64,000 nt of DNA, taken from contig NZ_JABMCB010000159.1 in assembly GCF_013359935.1 (NCBI RefSeq), positions 1-64,000 of the forward strand, in the 5' to 3' direction. This DNA comes from Paenibacillus xylanilyticus (GTDB lineage Bacteria > Bacillota > Bacilli > Paenibacillales > Paenibacillaceae). A model generated the notes under the pieces. The model saw only the letters and a list, made by a program, of their open reading frames with translations. It had not been told where the DNA came from and did no database searches. A program made the translations under genes and the position numbers. This document shows positions 1 to 6,139 of the stretch, piece after piece; the stretch's first letter is position 1; every line of letters begins with the position of its first letter.

Positions 1-124
1 GGGACAGTTTTCTTCAAATTCTTCATCAGTTCTATAAGCTTTTATTTTGAGGCACCTCCTTTCTGTCGGAGCATTATTCGACAAGTTTGGGGGTGTTTCC
101 TTTTGCCTGAAAGGAGGTGAGACA

Positions 125-313
125 TTGAAGGCGACACATCAGGTACAAATCACGGCAGACATTTCAAAGCCAGTTGAAGAGATTGCCGAAATCATTTCAT
201 TGTTCTTGGGGATGGCTCCAGTGGAACGACAAAAAGAAATTCTGGAGGCTTTAGACCAGTTGGTAGGCGATGCTTTGGCGGGTCTGGAAGTGAAATCAGA
301 TTCAGATAAATAG
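125..313 (+). CDS. small prophage protein of unknown function
   Basis: A 62-residue protein starting at TTG 125, chosen because a strong ribosome-binding site (AAAGGAGGTGA, 110-120) lies just upstream; the open frame extends further upstream but without such a site. It is acidic and helical (VEEIAEIISLFLGMAPVERQ), with no signal peptide or membrane segment. It sits directly before the XhlA-like/holin/endolysin cassette, so it is probably a late phage gene. I do not recognise the family. The 124 bases before it hold no gene I can support. Confidence 0.6.
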   Translation: MKATHQVQITADISKPVEEIAEIISLFLGMAPVERQKEILEALDQLVGDALAGLEVKSDSDK

Positions 314-358
314 AGAGAGAAAGTGGGGGAGCAGATGGAACAACATACAGGAGGTGTG

Positions 359-733
359 ATGGACATGCAAGTGCAGTTTCAGGAAAACATGAACACGCTT
401 GTTACTTTGCAGTTGCAGCTTGTCAGGATTGAAGAGGGCATTAAACCTTTGGCCGCATTGGTTCCGGCTGTTGCTGAAGTTAGGGACGTATCCAAAGAAG
501 CACTACAGACTGCGCAGCAAACGGCAGCTAAAGTTATAGAGCTTGAAGCGGAATTGAAGAAAACAGCCGATGTTGCTTATGAAGCAAAACGCCGTGCGGA
601 GGATGCTCTATCACGTCTGGATAAACAAGAAAAATGGAACGATTGGCTGAAGAAAGCCTTCTTGGGTCCAGTGATTACAACGCTACTTGGTTTAGTTATC
701 ACGGCCGTTTGGGCTGTATTTAAATTGTCTTAG
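359..733 (+). CDS. XhlA-like (haemolysin/holin-associated) phage membrane protein
   Basis: About 124 residues: a long amphipathic, Glu/Ala-rich coiled coil over roughly residues 10-95, then one C-terminal membrane segment (GPVITTLLGLVITAVWAVF). This layout, placed directly before a holin and an endolysin, is that of XhlA-type proteins, which are thought to help the holin act at the membrane. I chose ATG 359 because AGGAGG (349-354) precedes it; ATG 335 with a weaker GGGGGA upstream would add 8 residues. The family call rests on architecture and neighbours, not on a diagnostic motif. Confidence 0.65.
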   Translation: MDMQVQFQENMNTLVTLQLQLVRIEEGIKPLAALVPAVAEVRDVSKEALQTAQQTAAKVIELEAELKKTADVAYEAKRRAEDALSRLDKQEKWNDWLKKAFLGPVITTLLGLVITAVWAVFKLS

Positions 734-746
734 GGGGAGTGTAATT

Positions 747-956
747 ATGACAAAAAAATGGTGGCAAGCAGCAGGCGTAAGAGCGATTAAGACAGGGGCG
801 CAGGTTGCTATTGGTGTTATTGGTGCAACTACTCTATATTCTGAGGTCGATTGGCGTGTAGTGGGCGGGACAGTCGTATTATCCGTGATTACCAGCCTAC
901 TCACAAGTTTGGCGGGATTACCAGAAGTAAGCAAAGGAGATGGCGCAGATGTTTAA
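747..956 (+). CDS. phage holin (r1t/phi-LC3-like)
   Basis: 69 residues with a short basic N-terminus (MTKKWWQAAGVRAIKTGAQ) and two hydrophobic segments (about 18-31 and 40-57) around the DW turn typical of r1t-type holins. Holins assemble in the cytoplasmic membrane and open it at a set time so that the endolysin reaches the wall. GGGGGAG (732-738) precedes the start. The stop overlaps the endolysin start by 8 bases, indicating translational coupling in a lysis operon. Confidence 0.8.
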   Translation: MTKKWWQAAGVRAIKTGAQVAIGVIGATTLYSEVDWRVVGGTVVLSVITSLLTSLAGLPEVSKGDGADV

Positions 957-1671
957 AGTATGGGTTGATGCAGGACACGGTGGTAAAGATCCGGGAGCAG
1001 TGGCAAACGGAATTCAAGAAAAAGATATTGCCCTGAAGGTTTCGCTAGGCATTAAGGAACGGCTTGAATCCAGATACGATAACGTTCAAGTGTTGTTGTC
1101 GAGATCCACAGATGTATTCCTGGAACTTCGTGATCGAACAAACAAGGCGAACGCAGCCGGTGCTGACATTCTGGTGTCCATCCATTGCAACGCTGGTGGG
1201 GGCAAAGGCGGGTTTGAGTCCTTCAGATACACTTCTGCCTCTCAAACCAGTATTAAGCTTCAGGACGTATTGCACAAGTCGATCATGGGCAAGCTGGGCG
1301 GCATTGATCGTGGCCAGAAAGCGCAGAATTTGCACATGGTCCGTGAATCCAAAATGCCAGCGGTCCTGACGGAAAACCTATTTGTCGATGTGGCAGCTGA
1401 TGCTGATCGATTGAAGCAAACTAATGTGATCGATGCAATTATTGACGGTCACGTTCAGGGGATTGCTACCTATTTGGGACTTAATAAAACGGCAAAGGAG
1501 GACAATACAATGGCAAATGAACGCGATATCAATGTAGTAAGTCCATGGGCAAAGGAAGCGTGGGATCAAATGACTAATGCCGGTTACTTTGATGGGAAAC
1601 GTCCTGGAGCTCCTATTACTCGCGAAGAAATGGCTATTGTACTAAAACGGTTGATTAGCAGTCTTAAATAA
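949..1671 (+). CDS. N-acetylmuramoyl-L-alanine amidase endolysin (Amidase_3)
   Basis: 240 residues. The N-terminal ~175 residues are a zinc amidase of the Amidase_3 family: DAGHGGKDPGA near the start, the Glu in GIQEKDIAL, SIHCNA and the catalytic Glu in LTENLF are all present. A linker leads to a C-terminal ~45-residue segment (SPWAKEAWDQM ... PITREEMAIVL) like the SLH-related wall-binding tails of Bacillus-phage endolysins. It cleaves the MurNAc-L-Ala bond at the end of the phage lytic cycle. I chose ATG 949 because AAAGGAG (933-939) is 9 bases upstream; ATG 940 directly abuts that site. It is the last gene of the lysis cassette and is followed by a terminator. Confidence 0.9.
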   Translation: MFKVWVDAGHGGKDPGAVANGIQEKDIALKVSLGIKERLESRYDNVQVLLSRSTDVFLELRDRTNKANAAGADILVSIHCNAGGGKGGFESFRYTSASQTSIKLQDVLHKSIMGKLGGIDRGQKAQNLHMVRESKMPAVLTENLFVDVAADADRLKQTNVIDAIIDGHVQGIATYLGLNKTAKEDNTMANERDINVVSPWAKEAWDQMTNAGYFDGKRPGAPITREEMAIVLKRLISSLK

Positions 1672-1679
1672 TGAACATG

Positions 1680-1709
1680 CTCTGCTGGCTTATTGCTGGC
1701 AGAGTTTTT
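1680..1709 (+). terminator. terminator after the lysis cassette
   Basis: CTCTGCTGGC and GCTGGCAGAG form a hairpin (six Watson-Crick pairs plus G-U pairs) followed by TTTTT, directly after the endolysin stop. Confidence 0.7.
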
Positions 1710-1855
1710 GATTCAATTTGCATTCATACATACAGATCAATTCAATTTAAATTGATTTTGAATTCTTTTATTTGGTTCCCTAAATCTGAGAGAATCAGCG
1801 CAATTAACAGCAGGATTAAAAGCAAAGTCCCTTTAACAAATCCCATATATTCCTG

Positions 1856-1903
1856 TTGCTAAACGAACGTGGGTTCGCATATAATAGCATACAAACATAC
1901 GTT
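1856..1903 (+). promoter_or_regulatory. sigma-A promoter flanked by two SOS (LexA/DinR-type) boxes
   Basis: TTGCTA (1856-1861) and TATAAT (1880-1885) are 18 bases apart. Between them lies GAAC-GTGG-GTTC (1865-1876), and just downstream AAAC-ATAC-GTTC (1892-1903). The Gram-positive LexA consensus is GAAC-N4-GTTC; the first matches exactly and the second misses one base. Both sit where a repressor would block RNA polymerase. DNA-damage control of the next two genes is inferred. Confidence 0.7.
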
Positions 1904-1925
1904 CTTACTAATTGGAGGGTTGAAC

Positions 1926-2120
1926 ATGCCGGTGAAATACATAGGGCGGTTAGTCGAAATCATTTACCAGGACAAAACAGGCCAGATAACCAAGCGCCGA
2001 ATTCAGGTTAAAAGCGTGCGATCAGGGTTAGTCCGAGCTGATGATTTGCTATCGGGTATGCCTCGCACCTTTAAAACTGACAACATCCTGGCATGTAACC
2101 CAATCCAAACATCAGCATAG
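1926..2120 (+). CDS. small WYL-like protein
   Basis: 64 residues from ATG 1926, preceded by GGAGGG (1914-1919). The chain (IYQDKTGQITKRRIQVKSV ... GMPRTFKTDNILA) resembles the core of a WYL-type sensor domain (compare the PRTFRLDRI ending of that family) but is a stand-alone mini-domain without a DNA-binding part. It is followed 13 bases later by a YolD-like gene, a pairing often seen with DNA-damage genes. It lies downstream of the SOS-type promoter. The exact function is unknown. Confidence 0.6.
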   Translation: MPVKYIGRLVEIIYQDKTGQITKRRIQVKSVRSGLVRADDLLSGMPRTFKTDNILACNPIQTSA

Positions 2121-2133
2121 GAGGCGGTTAGTT

Positions 2134-2466
2134 ATGGCTGGCAAGCTCTTTGAAAACGGACTATTTGAAAGCTCCAGAATAATTCTTCCAGAACACAGGG
2201 AGAAATTATTGGAGCACAAGAGGGAACAGCAGCGTAGGGAAAAGCCTATTCTCGATGAACAAGCGATAGAGGAAATTGTCAGAGCATTGGCAGTTTCATA
2301 TGCAGAAAAAATGACGGTTGATCTTATCCTTTTCGATCCATTTAAGGATGAATCGGTCAGTGGGGTAGTGATTGGGATCAATCGCACTCAAAATAAAGTC
2401 AACCTGTTGTTAGAAGAAGATGAAAGAGCAATAGAAATCACAAAAATAATCTCGGCAAACGTCTAA
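2134..2466 (+). CDS. YolD-like protein
   Basis: 110 residues from ATG 2134 with AGGAGG (2119-2124) upstream. It shows the YolD-like pattern: FESSRIILPEHREKLLEHKREQQRREKPILDEQ, then a small SH3-like beta domain (VSGVVIGINRTQNKVNLLLEEDERAIEITKI). YolD-like proteins are typically encoded beside Y-family DNA polymerases of the UvrX type and are thought to function in SOS or translesion contexts; no polymerase gene is adjacent here. It forms a two-gene unit with the WYL-like gene. Confidence 0.7.
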   Translation: MAGKLFENGLFESSRIILPEHREKLLEHKREQQRREKPILDEQAIEEIVRALAVSYAEKMTVDLILFDPFKDESVSGVVIGINRTQNKVNLLLEEDERAIEITKIISANV

Positions 2467-2484
2467 ATTTGTATGTTTTTGGCT

Positions 2485-2512
2485 ATGGAATTTCCATTCA
2501 TTCCGGTATAAT
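2485..2512 (+). promoter_or_regulatory. candidate promoter and operator of the Agr-like operon
   Basis: A perfect TATAAT (2507-2512) lies 38 bases before the first gene of the Agr-like operon. In the -35 position the match is weak (TATGGA) and is overlapped by an inverted repeat ATGGAA-T-TTCCAT (2485-2497). A poor -35 with a palindrome over it suggests activator-dependent transcription, possibly by the LytTR protein of the same operon. This is inference. Confidence 0.45.
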
Positions 2513-2550
2513 TTAAGTATAAAATATACCGCTGTGAAGGAGAATGCACC

Positions 2551-3177
2551 ATGTGGGAGCCAGTGCGGTTTCTGCTCTTTTCAACACTCGAAACAATGTC
2601 GGCCTTTGCTCTTATGCTTGCTATTTTTAGGTTAAAGGTTAAGAACTACATTTGGCCTGGACTTTTCGTGAGTTTGCTTATGAATTTACAGAGCTACCTT
2701 ATGCGTGAAGAGGCTTCAATGTCCGCTTTAGCTCCGGCGATCAGCACAGTATTGTTTATTCTCTTAATTACAACTGTCGTGAAGGTTCCTGTAATGTGGT
2801 CATCCATAATCGCTATCCTAGGCACCTTCAGTTACACCGTAGTTCAAACGGCTATAATGCTTCTTTTCTTCCGGGGAGTACCTACCGAATCACTGGCAAC
2901 ATCTGTTGAGGGATCTGCACTACAAGCAGCATCTAGCGTGGTTGCACTAGGGGTCACATATTTCCTCCTTAAATTTAAAATTGGGTTTGCTGCTGACTTC
3001 GAGAAATTCAGATTTAAATGGGAACACGTCGGAGTTGTTGCTTTTATTATATTTTCGTTATTGGCATCTACGATGATGTTCTATCTCAATAATATGCTAT
3101 TGGTTATCGTCCATATGGTTTTGGCCGTGGGACTCTTCCTTTATTACGCTATACGGAAGGAGAAAGAAGAATTTTGA
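2551..3177 (+). CDS. polytopic membrane protein, candidate peptide receptor of the Agr-like operon
   Basis: 208 residues, almost entirely hydrophobic, with about six predicted membrane helices and a charged C-terminal end (RKEKEEF). The start at ATG 2551 follows AAGGAG (2537-2542). Its size and topology match the N-terminal sensor half of AgrC-type receptors, but there is no histidine-kinase portion: the protein ends where the dimerisation and kinase domains would begin. It overlaps agrB by 4 bases (TTGA), so the two are translationally coupled. The receptor role is inferred from context; I cannot rule out a transporter or accessory protein. Confidence 0.55.
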   Translation: MWEPVRFLLFSTLETMSAFALMLAIFRLKVKNYIWPGLFVSLLMNLQSYLMREEASMSALAPAISTVLFILLITTVVKVPVMWSSIIAILGTFSYTVVQTAIMLLFFRGVPTESLATSVEGSALQAASSVVALGVTYFLLKFKIGFAADFEKFRFKWEHVGVVAFIIFSLLASTMMFYLNNMLLVIVHMVLAVGLFLYYAIRKEKEEF

Positions 3178-3710
3178 TTGAGGCAGCCGCTTGGCGAATC
3201 GCTAAGCATATAAAAACTGTTGTGCCGAATCATCCAGCTCCAATAGAAAACTTGAATCATTCGCTTATCATAACGTTGAATTTTTTTACGGTAATAGCAT
3301 TGTCGGTACTGGGGTCGTTTTTCACAGGTCACGGAAGAGAAACAGCAATCATCCTAATATCATTTGCACTGCTAAGGCAGCTCACTGGAGGTTTGCATCT
3401 TGAATCAAGTACCTGGTGCGCAGTAGCCACCGCTGGAACAGCAACATTGCTTTCATTAATTTCGTTAAGTCATATAACGACACTTGTATTGACGGTAGTC
3501 GGGTTAATATGCGTTCTAATTTTCGCACCAGCCGGAATAGAGGATCAGACTATAATCCCTGAGAGATTTTATCCGATATTAAAAGTAGCGGGTATAATTA
3601 TCATTACTTCAAACTTCTGGATTGAATCGTCTCATACAGCCATTGCTTTCTGTGCTCAGGGCCTGATGCTTGCAGCGTATGTATTATTTAAAGGAGGTGA
3701 AAAGATATGA
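3174..3710 (+). CDS. agrB: AgrB-family accessory gene regulator (peptide-processing membrane protease)
   Basis: 178 residues with about five membrane segments. The catalytic motif LLRQLTGGLHLESSTWC gives His75 and Cys82, with the same 7-residue spacing as the active pair His77/Cys84 of Staphylococcus AgrB. AgrB removes the C-terminal tail of the pro-peptide AgrD and closes the thiolactone or lactone ring. The start is TTG 3174 with AAGGAG at 3157-3162, overlapping the upstream stop; the last codons overlap the agrD-like start by 4 bases. The order membrane protein-AgrB-AgrD-LytTR is a compact quorum-sensing operon. Confidence 0.88.
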   Translation: MIEAAAWRIAKHIKTVVPNHPAPIENLNHSLIITLNFFTVIALSVLGSFFTGHGRETAIILISFALLRQLTGGLHLESSTWCAVATAGTATLLSLISLSHITTLVLTVVGLICVLIFAPAGIEDQTIIPERFYPILKVAGIIIITSNFWIESSHTAIAFCAQGLMLAAYVLFKGGEKI

Positions 3711-3832
3711 AAACAAAATTGTACTCTGTGGTTGCAACAGCGTTGTCTGCTTTGGCTGTAGTTTCGGTTATGCCAGCAAGTTTGGCGTGGGTGTCCAATC
3801 CAAAACCGCCAAAACATCTACTGAGAAAATAG
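3707..3832 (+). CDS. agrD: AgrD-like cyclic (lactone) autoinducer pro-peptide
   Basis: A 41-residue peptide with AAGGAGG (3691-3697) before ATG 3707. It has an N-terminal amphipathic leader (MKTKLYSVVATALSALAVVS), a central segment VMPASLAWV and a Pro-rich basic tail SNPKPPKHLLRK, the three-part plan of AgrD. There is no cysteine. Ser25 is followed by LAW-Val29, so a five-membered Ser lactone ring is the likely product if the usual C+4 rule holds. PKPPKHL resembles the P-x-x-P-x-x-L tail used for AgrB recognition. It lies between agrB and the LytTR gene. Confidence 0.75.
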   Translation: MKTKLYSVVATALSALAVVSVMPASLAWVSNPKPPKHLLRK

Positions 3833-3842
3833 GAGTGGTAAT

Positions 3843-4214
3843 ATGTTGTCTGTAACGACTACGCCGGAAGGTGGGAAAATCGAAGAAATCCACATTGAGA
3901 CTTTACTCTATATGACGTGGGAAAGAACGATTGATAGATCAACGATTTATTCAAGAGAAGGAATTTTTTATTTACCTGGACCGGTTAAGTATTGGTTGAA
4001 TGCAATTAATAATATGGGTTATAAATTTCTTCATGTTGATCGGGCAACTATTATCAATACCGAGAATGTTGTATCCGTAAACGAGATATATAAAGAAGCT
4101 TTTTTTGATAAGGAAGTTTCTAAAAAATCTATTCGTTGCGAGATAGTTAATCATAGATACAAAGCCTTCATAGAGGAATTGACGATCATGAACCCTAGAG
4201 TGATCTTGACATAA
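3843..4214 (+). CDS. LytTR-type DNA-binding regulator without receiver domain
   Basis: 123 residues forming essentially one LytTR domain: LLYMTWERTIDRSTIYSREGIFYLPG followed by the family hallmark FLHVDRATIINTENVVSVNEIY. LytTR proteins (AgrA, LytR, ComE) bind paired direct repeats upstream of target genes. Here the phosphoacceptor receiver domain is missing, in line with the absence of a kinase in the operon. AGGAG (3831-3835) overlaps the agrD stop codon. It is the last gene of the operon and is followed by a terminator. Confidence 0.8.
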   Translation: MLSVTTTPEGGKIEEIHIETLLYMTWERTIDRSTIYSREGIFYLPGPVKYWLNAINNMGYKFLHVDRATIINTENVVSVNEIYKEAFFDKEVSKKSIRCEIVNHRYKAFIEELTIMNPRVILT

Positions 4215-4241
4215 GGAGCCGTGTTCACGGTTCTTTTTTTT
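4215..4241 (+). terminator. rho-independent terminator of the Agr-like operon
   Basis: GAGCCGTG and CACGGTTC form an overlapping 8-bp hairpin (one G-U pair) followed by a run of eight or more T. Confidence 0.8.
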
Positions 4242-4445
4242 GTAAATATGCGGTTTTAACTATGTCGAATGATGTAGAAATATAGGACGAACTCAGCGCG
4301 CCCAATTTATGTTTACATGAGGCTAATTATGGGATTTAATAGATATGTGAGGTATGAAAATCTTGGGGTTGGTGTAATGTTTCTGGGCATTTTTTACCTG
4401 GGGTAAACTTTCTGCCGGGGAGGGGCTTTCGCCTCCACCGTTCGC

Positions 4446-4655
4446 CTAGTCATCCCATTCGTGCAATTCTTCCATAGTACAACGGAGTATTCTTGCAGCG
4501 TGGGCTGCGTTCTGATACGAAAATTGCTTCTTTCCAGAGATGACTTGAGATATGAATCCGTCAGATAGGTTCAGTTCTCTAGCAAGATCAGTCGCTTTGA
4601 TCTTGCGTTTGGCTAAGAGGTACGGCAAACGGCTCCTCCCCGGTACGGGGTTCAT
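4446..4655 (-). CDS. XRE-family helix-turn-helix regulator
   Basis: 69 residues from the ATG at 4655; GAGGTG lies 7 bases upstream, whereas the longer frame from 4685 lacks a site. It shows the compact Cro/CI fold: LPYLLAKRKIKATDLARELNLSDGFISQVISGKKQFSYQNAAHAARIL, with the recognition helix in SDGFISQVISGK. It is likely a phage regulator. It is transcribed divergently from the 78-residue gene at 4736 through overlapping promoters, the arrangement of an autoregulated switch. Confidence 0.75.
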   Translation of the reverse strand: MNPVPGRSRLPYLLAKRKIKATDLARELNLSDGFISQVISGKKQFSYQNAAHAARILRCTMEELHEWDD

Positions 4656-4674
4656 CCATTTACACCTCATGCCT

Positions 4675-4720
4675 TTGATTTTCAATTGTTATTATATTCT
4701 AATTAGTCTCAAAATAACAA
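4675..4720. promoter_or_regulatory. overlapping divergent promoters between the XRE gene and the 4736 gene
   Basis: On the minus strand TTGTTA (4720-4715) and TATAAT (4696-4691) are 18 bases apart. On the plus strand TTGATT (4675-4680) and TCTAAT (4698-4703) are 17 bases apart. The two promoters overlap face to face, so one bound repressor could control both genes. Confidence 0.6.
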
Positions 4721-4735
4721 CATGGGAGGTTCATA

Positions 4736-4972
4736 ATGGATAAAGGTGAAGCACATAATAGTCAAGACGAAAAGAGGATCAACTCGATAATCGATGTAGT
4801 CGTTTCTGATGCAACCGGTGAGGAATATAAGTGTTTTGTCGAACTAATTAACAGCGGGAAACCTATAGATGAATTGGCCTTCGATTTAGAAAATCTATAC
4901 CTGGAACAAACCAGGAAAGCAGTAATTCATGCATACAAAATGGGTGCAGCAGATGCAAGCCATAATACATAA
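4736..4972 (+). CDS. small hypothetical phage protein
   Basis: 78 residues, hydrophilic and mixed-charge, without membrane segments (RINSIIDVVVSDATGEEYKCFVELINSGKPIDELAFDLENLY). GGGAGG (4723-4728) precedes ATG 4736. I do not recognise a family. Its divergent pairing with the XRE regulator and position at the prophage edge suggest a role in phage control or immunity, but nothing in the sequence proves it. Confidence 0.6.
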   Translation: MDKGEAHNSQDEKRINSIIDVVVSDATGEEYKCFVELINSGKPIDELAFDLENLYLEQTRKAVIHAYKMGAADASHNT

Positions 4973-5020
4973 AAAAAGAGTGGAAGCCATCGGATTAACC
5001 GGGGTTTCCACTCTTTTTTT
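4971..5020. terminator. bidirectional terminator at the prophage edge
   Basis: A7-GAGTGGAA (4971-4985) is fully complementary to TTCCACTC-T7 (5006-5020), giving a 15-bp stem with U tracts on either strand and a small CGG/CCG inner hairpin. It closes the 4736 gene. Confidence 0.85.
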
Positions 5021-5056
5021 ATTGACCACCGTGACCACAGTTTGACCACACAAGCC

Positions 5057-5155
5057 CCGCAAAACTCGCATAACTCGCAAACAATGAACAGGTAAATCCG
5101 AACGGAATGCACACACCGCAAAACTCGCAAACAATGAACATTCAATTAAAATACA
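5057..5155. other. candidate right attachment region (attR) with AACTCGCA direct repeats
   Basis: AACTCGCA occurs at 5063-5070, 5072-5079 and 5122-5129. Longer shared blocks are CCGCAAAACTCGCA (5057-5070, 5116-5129) and AACTCGCAAACAATGAACA (5072-5090, 5122-5140). Immediately after, the reading frame of comFA starts abruptly at ACA GAA ATG (5153-5161), inside what would be its Walker A motif. The sequence is A-rich and non-coding. The junction between phage and host probably lies within a few bases of 5150-5158. Repeats beside a junction could be integrase or excisionase arm sites. Confidence 0.5.
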
Positions 5156-6109
5156 GAAATGATTTTCCCGCTGCTCCAGCATACGCTGGAGCGCGGCGGG
5201 CGAGCGCTTGTAGCAACGCCGCGCAGAGACGTGGTACTGGAGCTGGCGCCACGTCTCTCCAAAGCCTTCCCTGACGTTACGCTGGCCACCCTGTACGGAG
5301 GCAGCACCGAACGTTGGAAAGATGCACAGCTTACCCTCGCGACCACGCATCAGCTGATGCGTTTTTACCAAGGGTTTGATCTGGTCATTATCGACGAGCT
5401 CGACGCATTTCCTTATCACAATGATCCCATGCTCGCTCATGCCGCAGCGGCTTCATGCAAGCCCGATGGGAATTTCATATATTTGTCTGCTACCCCGCCA
5501 GCCCGGTTACAGAAAGAAGTGGCACAGGGAAAGCTCACCCATGCCAGAGTGCCGGTACGCTTTCACCGCTATCCTTTGCCTGTGCCTCAATTAATCAAGA
5601 TGCCTACTGTTGCTGAATGTATCAAAAAACGGAATCTTCCCGCCACCTTGAAGAACAGCATCCAAACTTCCTTGCAGCGCGATGCCCAGGTGTTTGTATT
5701 CGTAACGCGCATTGCTCAGATTGAGGCATTTGTTGACCTGATGCGCCGTATATTCCCGCAGATCCATATCGAAGGAACGTCATCTCAAGATATGGACAGG
5801 GCTAGTAAAGTAATGGCATTCCGCGAACGAGACATCCGTCTGTTGGTGACGACCACCATTCTGGAGCGGGGAGTGACCATTCCACGCAGCGACGTATTTA
5901 TTTTGGATGCGGATAATGGGCTCTTCGATGAGGCTTCACTGGTACAGATGGCGGGCAGAGCAGGGCGATCCATGGATGATCCGGCAGGCAGAGTCGTCTT
6001 TGCATCCTCCCGACGCACACGATCTCAGGTTAAGGCAGTGGCACAAATTAAGAAAATGAACACCATTGCCCGCCGCAATGGCTACCTGCACCCCCAGCCT
6101 CAACCATAA
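5153..6109 (+). CDS. comFA: ComFA competence helicase, 3' part only (split by the prophage)
   Basis: About 316 residues encoding the C-terminal two-thirds of ComFA, the ATP-dependent DNA translocase for uptake of transforming DNA. Visible motifs are DELDAF (motif II), SATP (motif III) and QMAGRAGR (motif VI). The frame opens at T-E-MIFPLLQ, exactly where an intact ComFA reads GKT-EMIFPL in Walker A; upstream is a stop (5147-5149) and unrelated phage-like sequence. The N-terminal domain and Walker A Lys are therefore missing here. The simplest reading is insertion of the prophage into comFA, with the 5' part at its other end outside the window. As it stands the protein cannot bind ATP normally. 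Confidence 0.85.
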   Translation, partial: TEMIFPLLQHTLERGGRALVATPRRDVVLELAPRLSKAFPDVTLATLYGGSTERWKDAQLTLATTHQLMRFYQGFDLVIIDELDAFPYHNDPMLAHAAAASCKPDGNFIYLSATPPARLQKEVAQGKLTHARVPVRFHRYPLPVPQLIKMPTVAECIKKRNLPATLKNSIQTSLQRDAQVFVFVTRIAQIEAFVDLMRRIFPQIHIEGTSSQDMDRASKVMAFRERDIRLLVTTTILERGVTIPRSDVFILDADNGLFDEASLVQMAGRAGRSMDDPAGRVVFASSRRTRSQVKAVAQIKKMNTIARRNGYLHPQPQP

Positions 6110-6139
6110 ATCCATTCCATCCTAGGAGGTTACGGCGCA

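Noticed and set aside
1671..1862. 63-residue open frame after the endolysin
   Set aside because: It runs through the terminator hairpin and into the SOS promoter and has no ribosome-binding site.
4400..4445. GGAGG/CCTCC hairpin as terminator of the XRE gene
   Set aside because: Short stem with no T run in the minus-strand direction.
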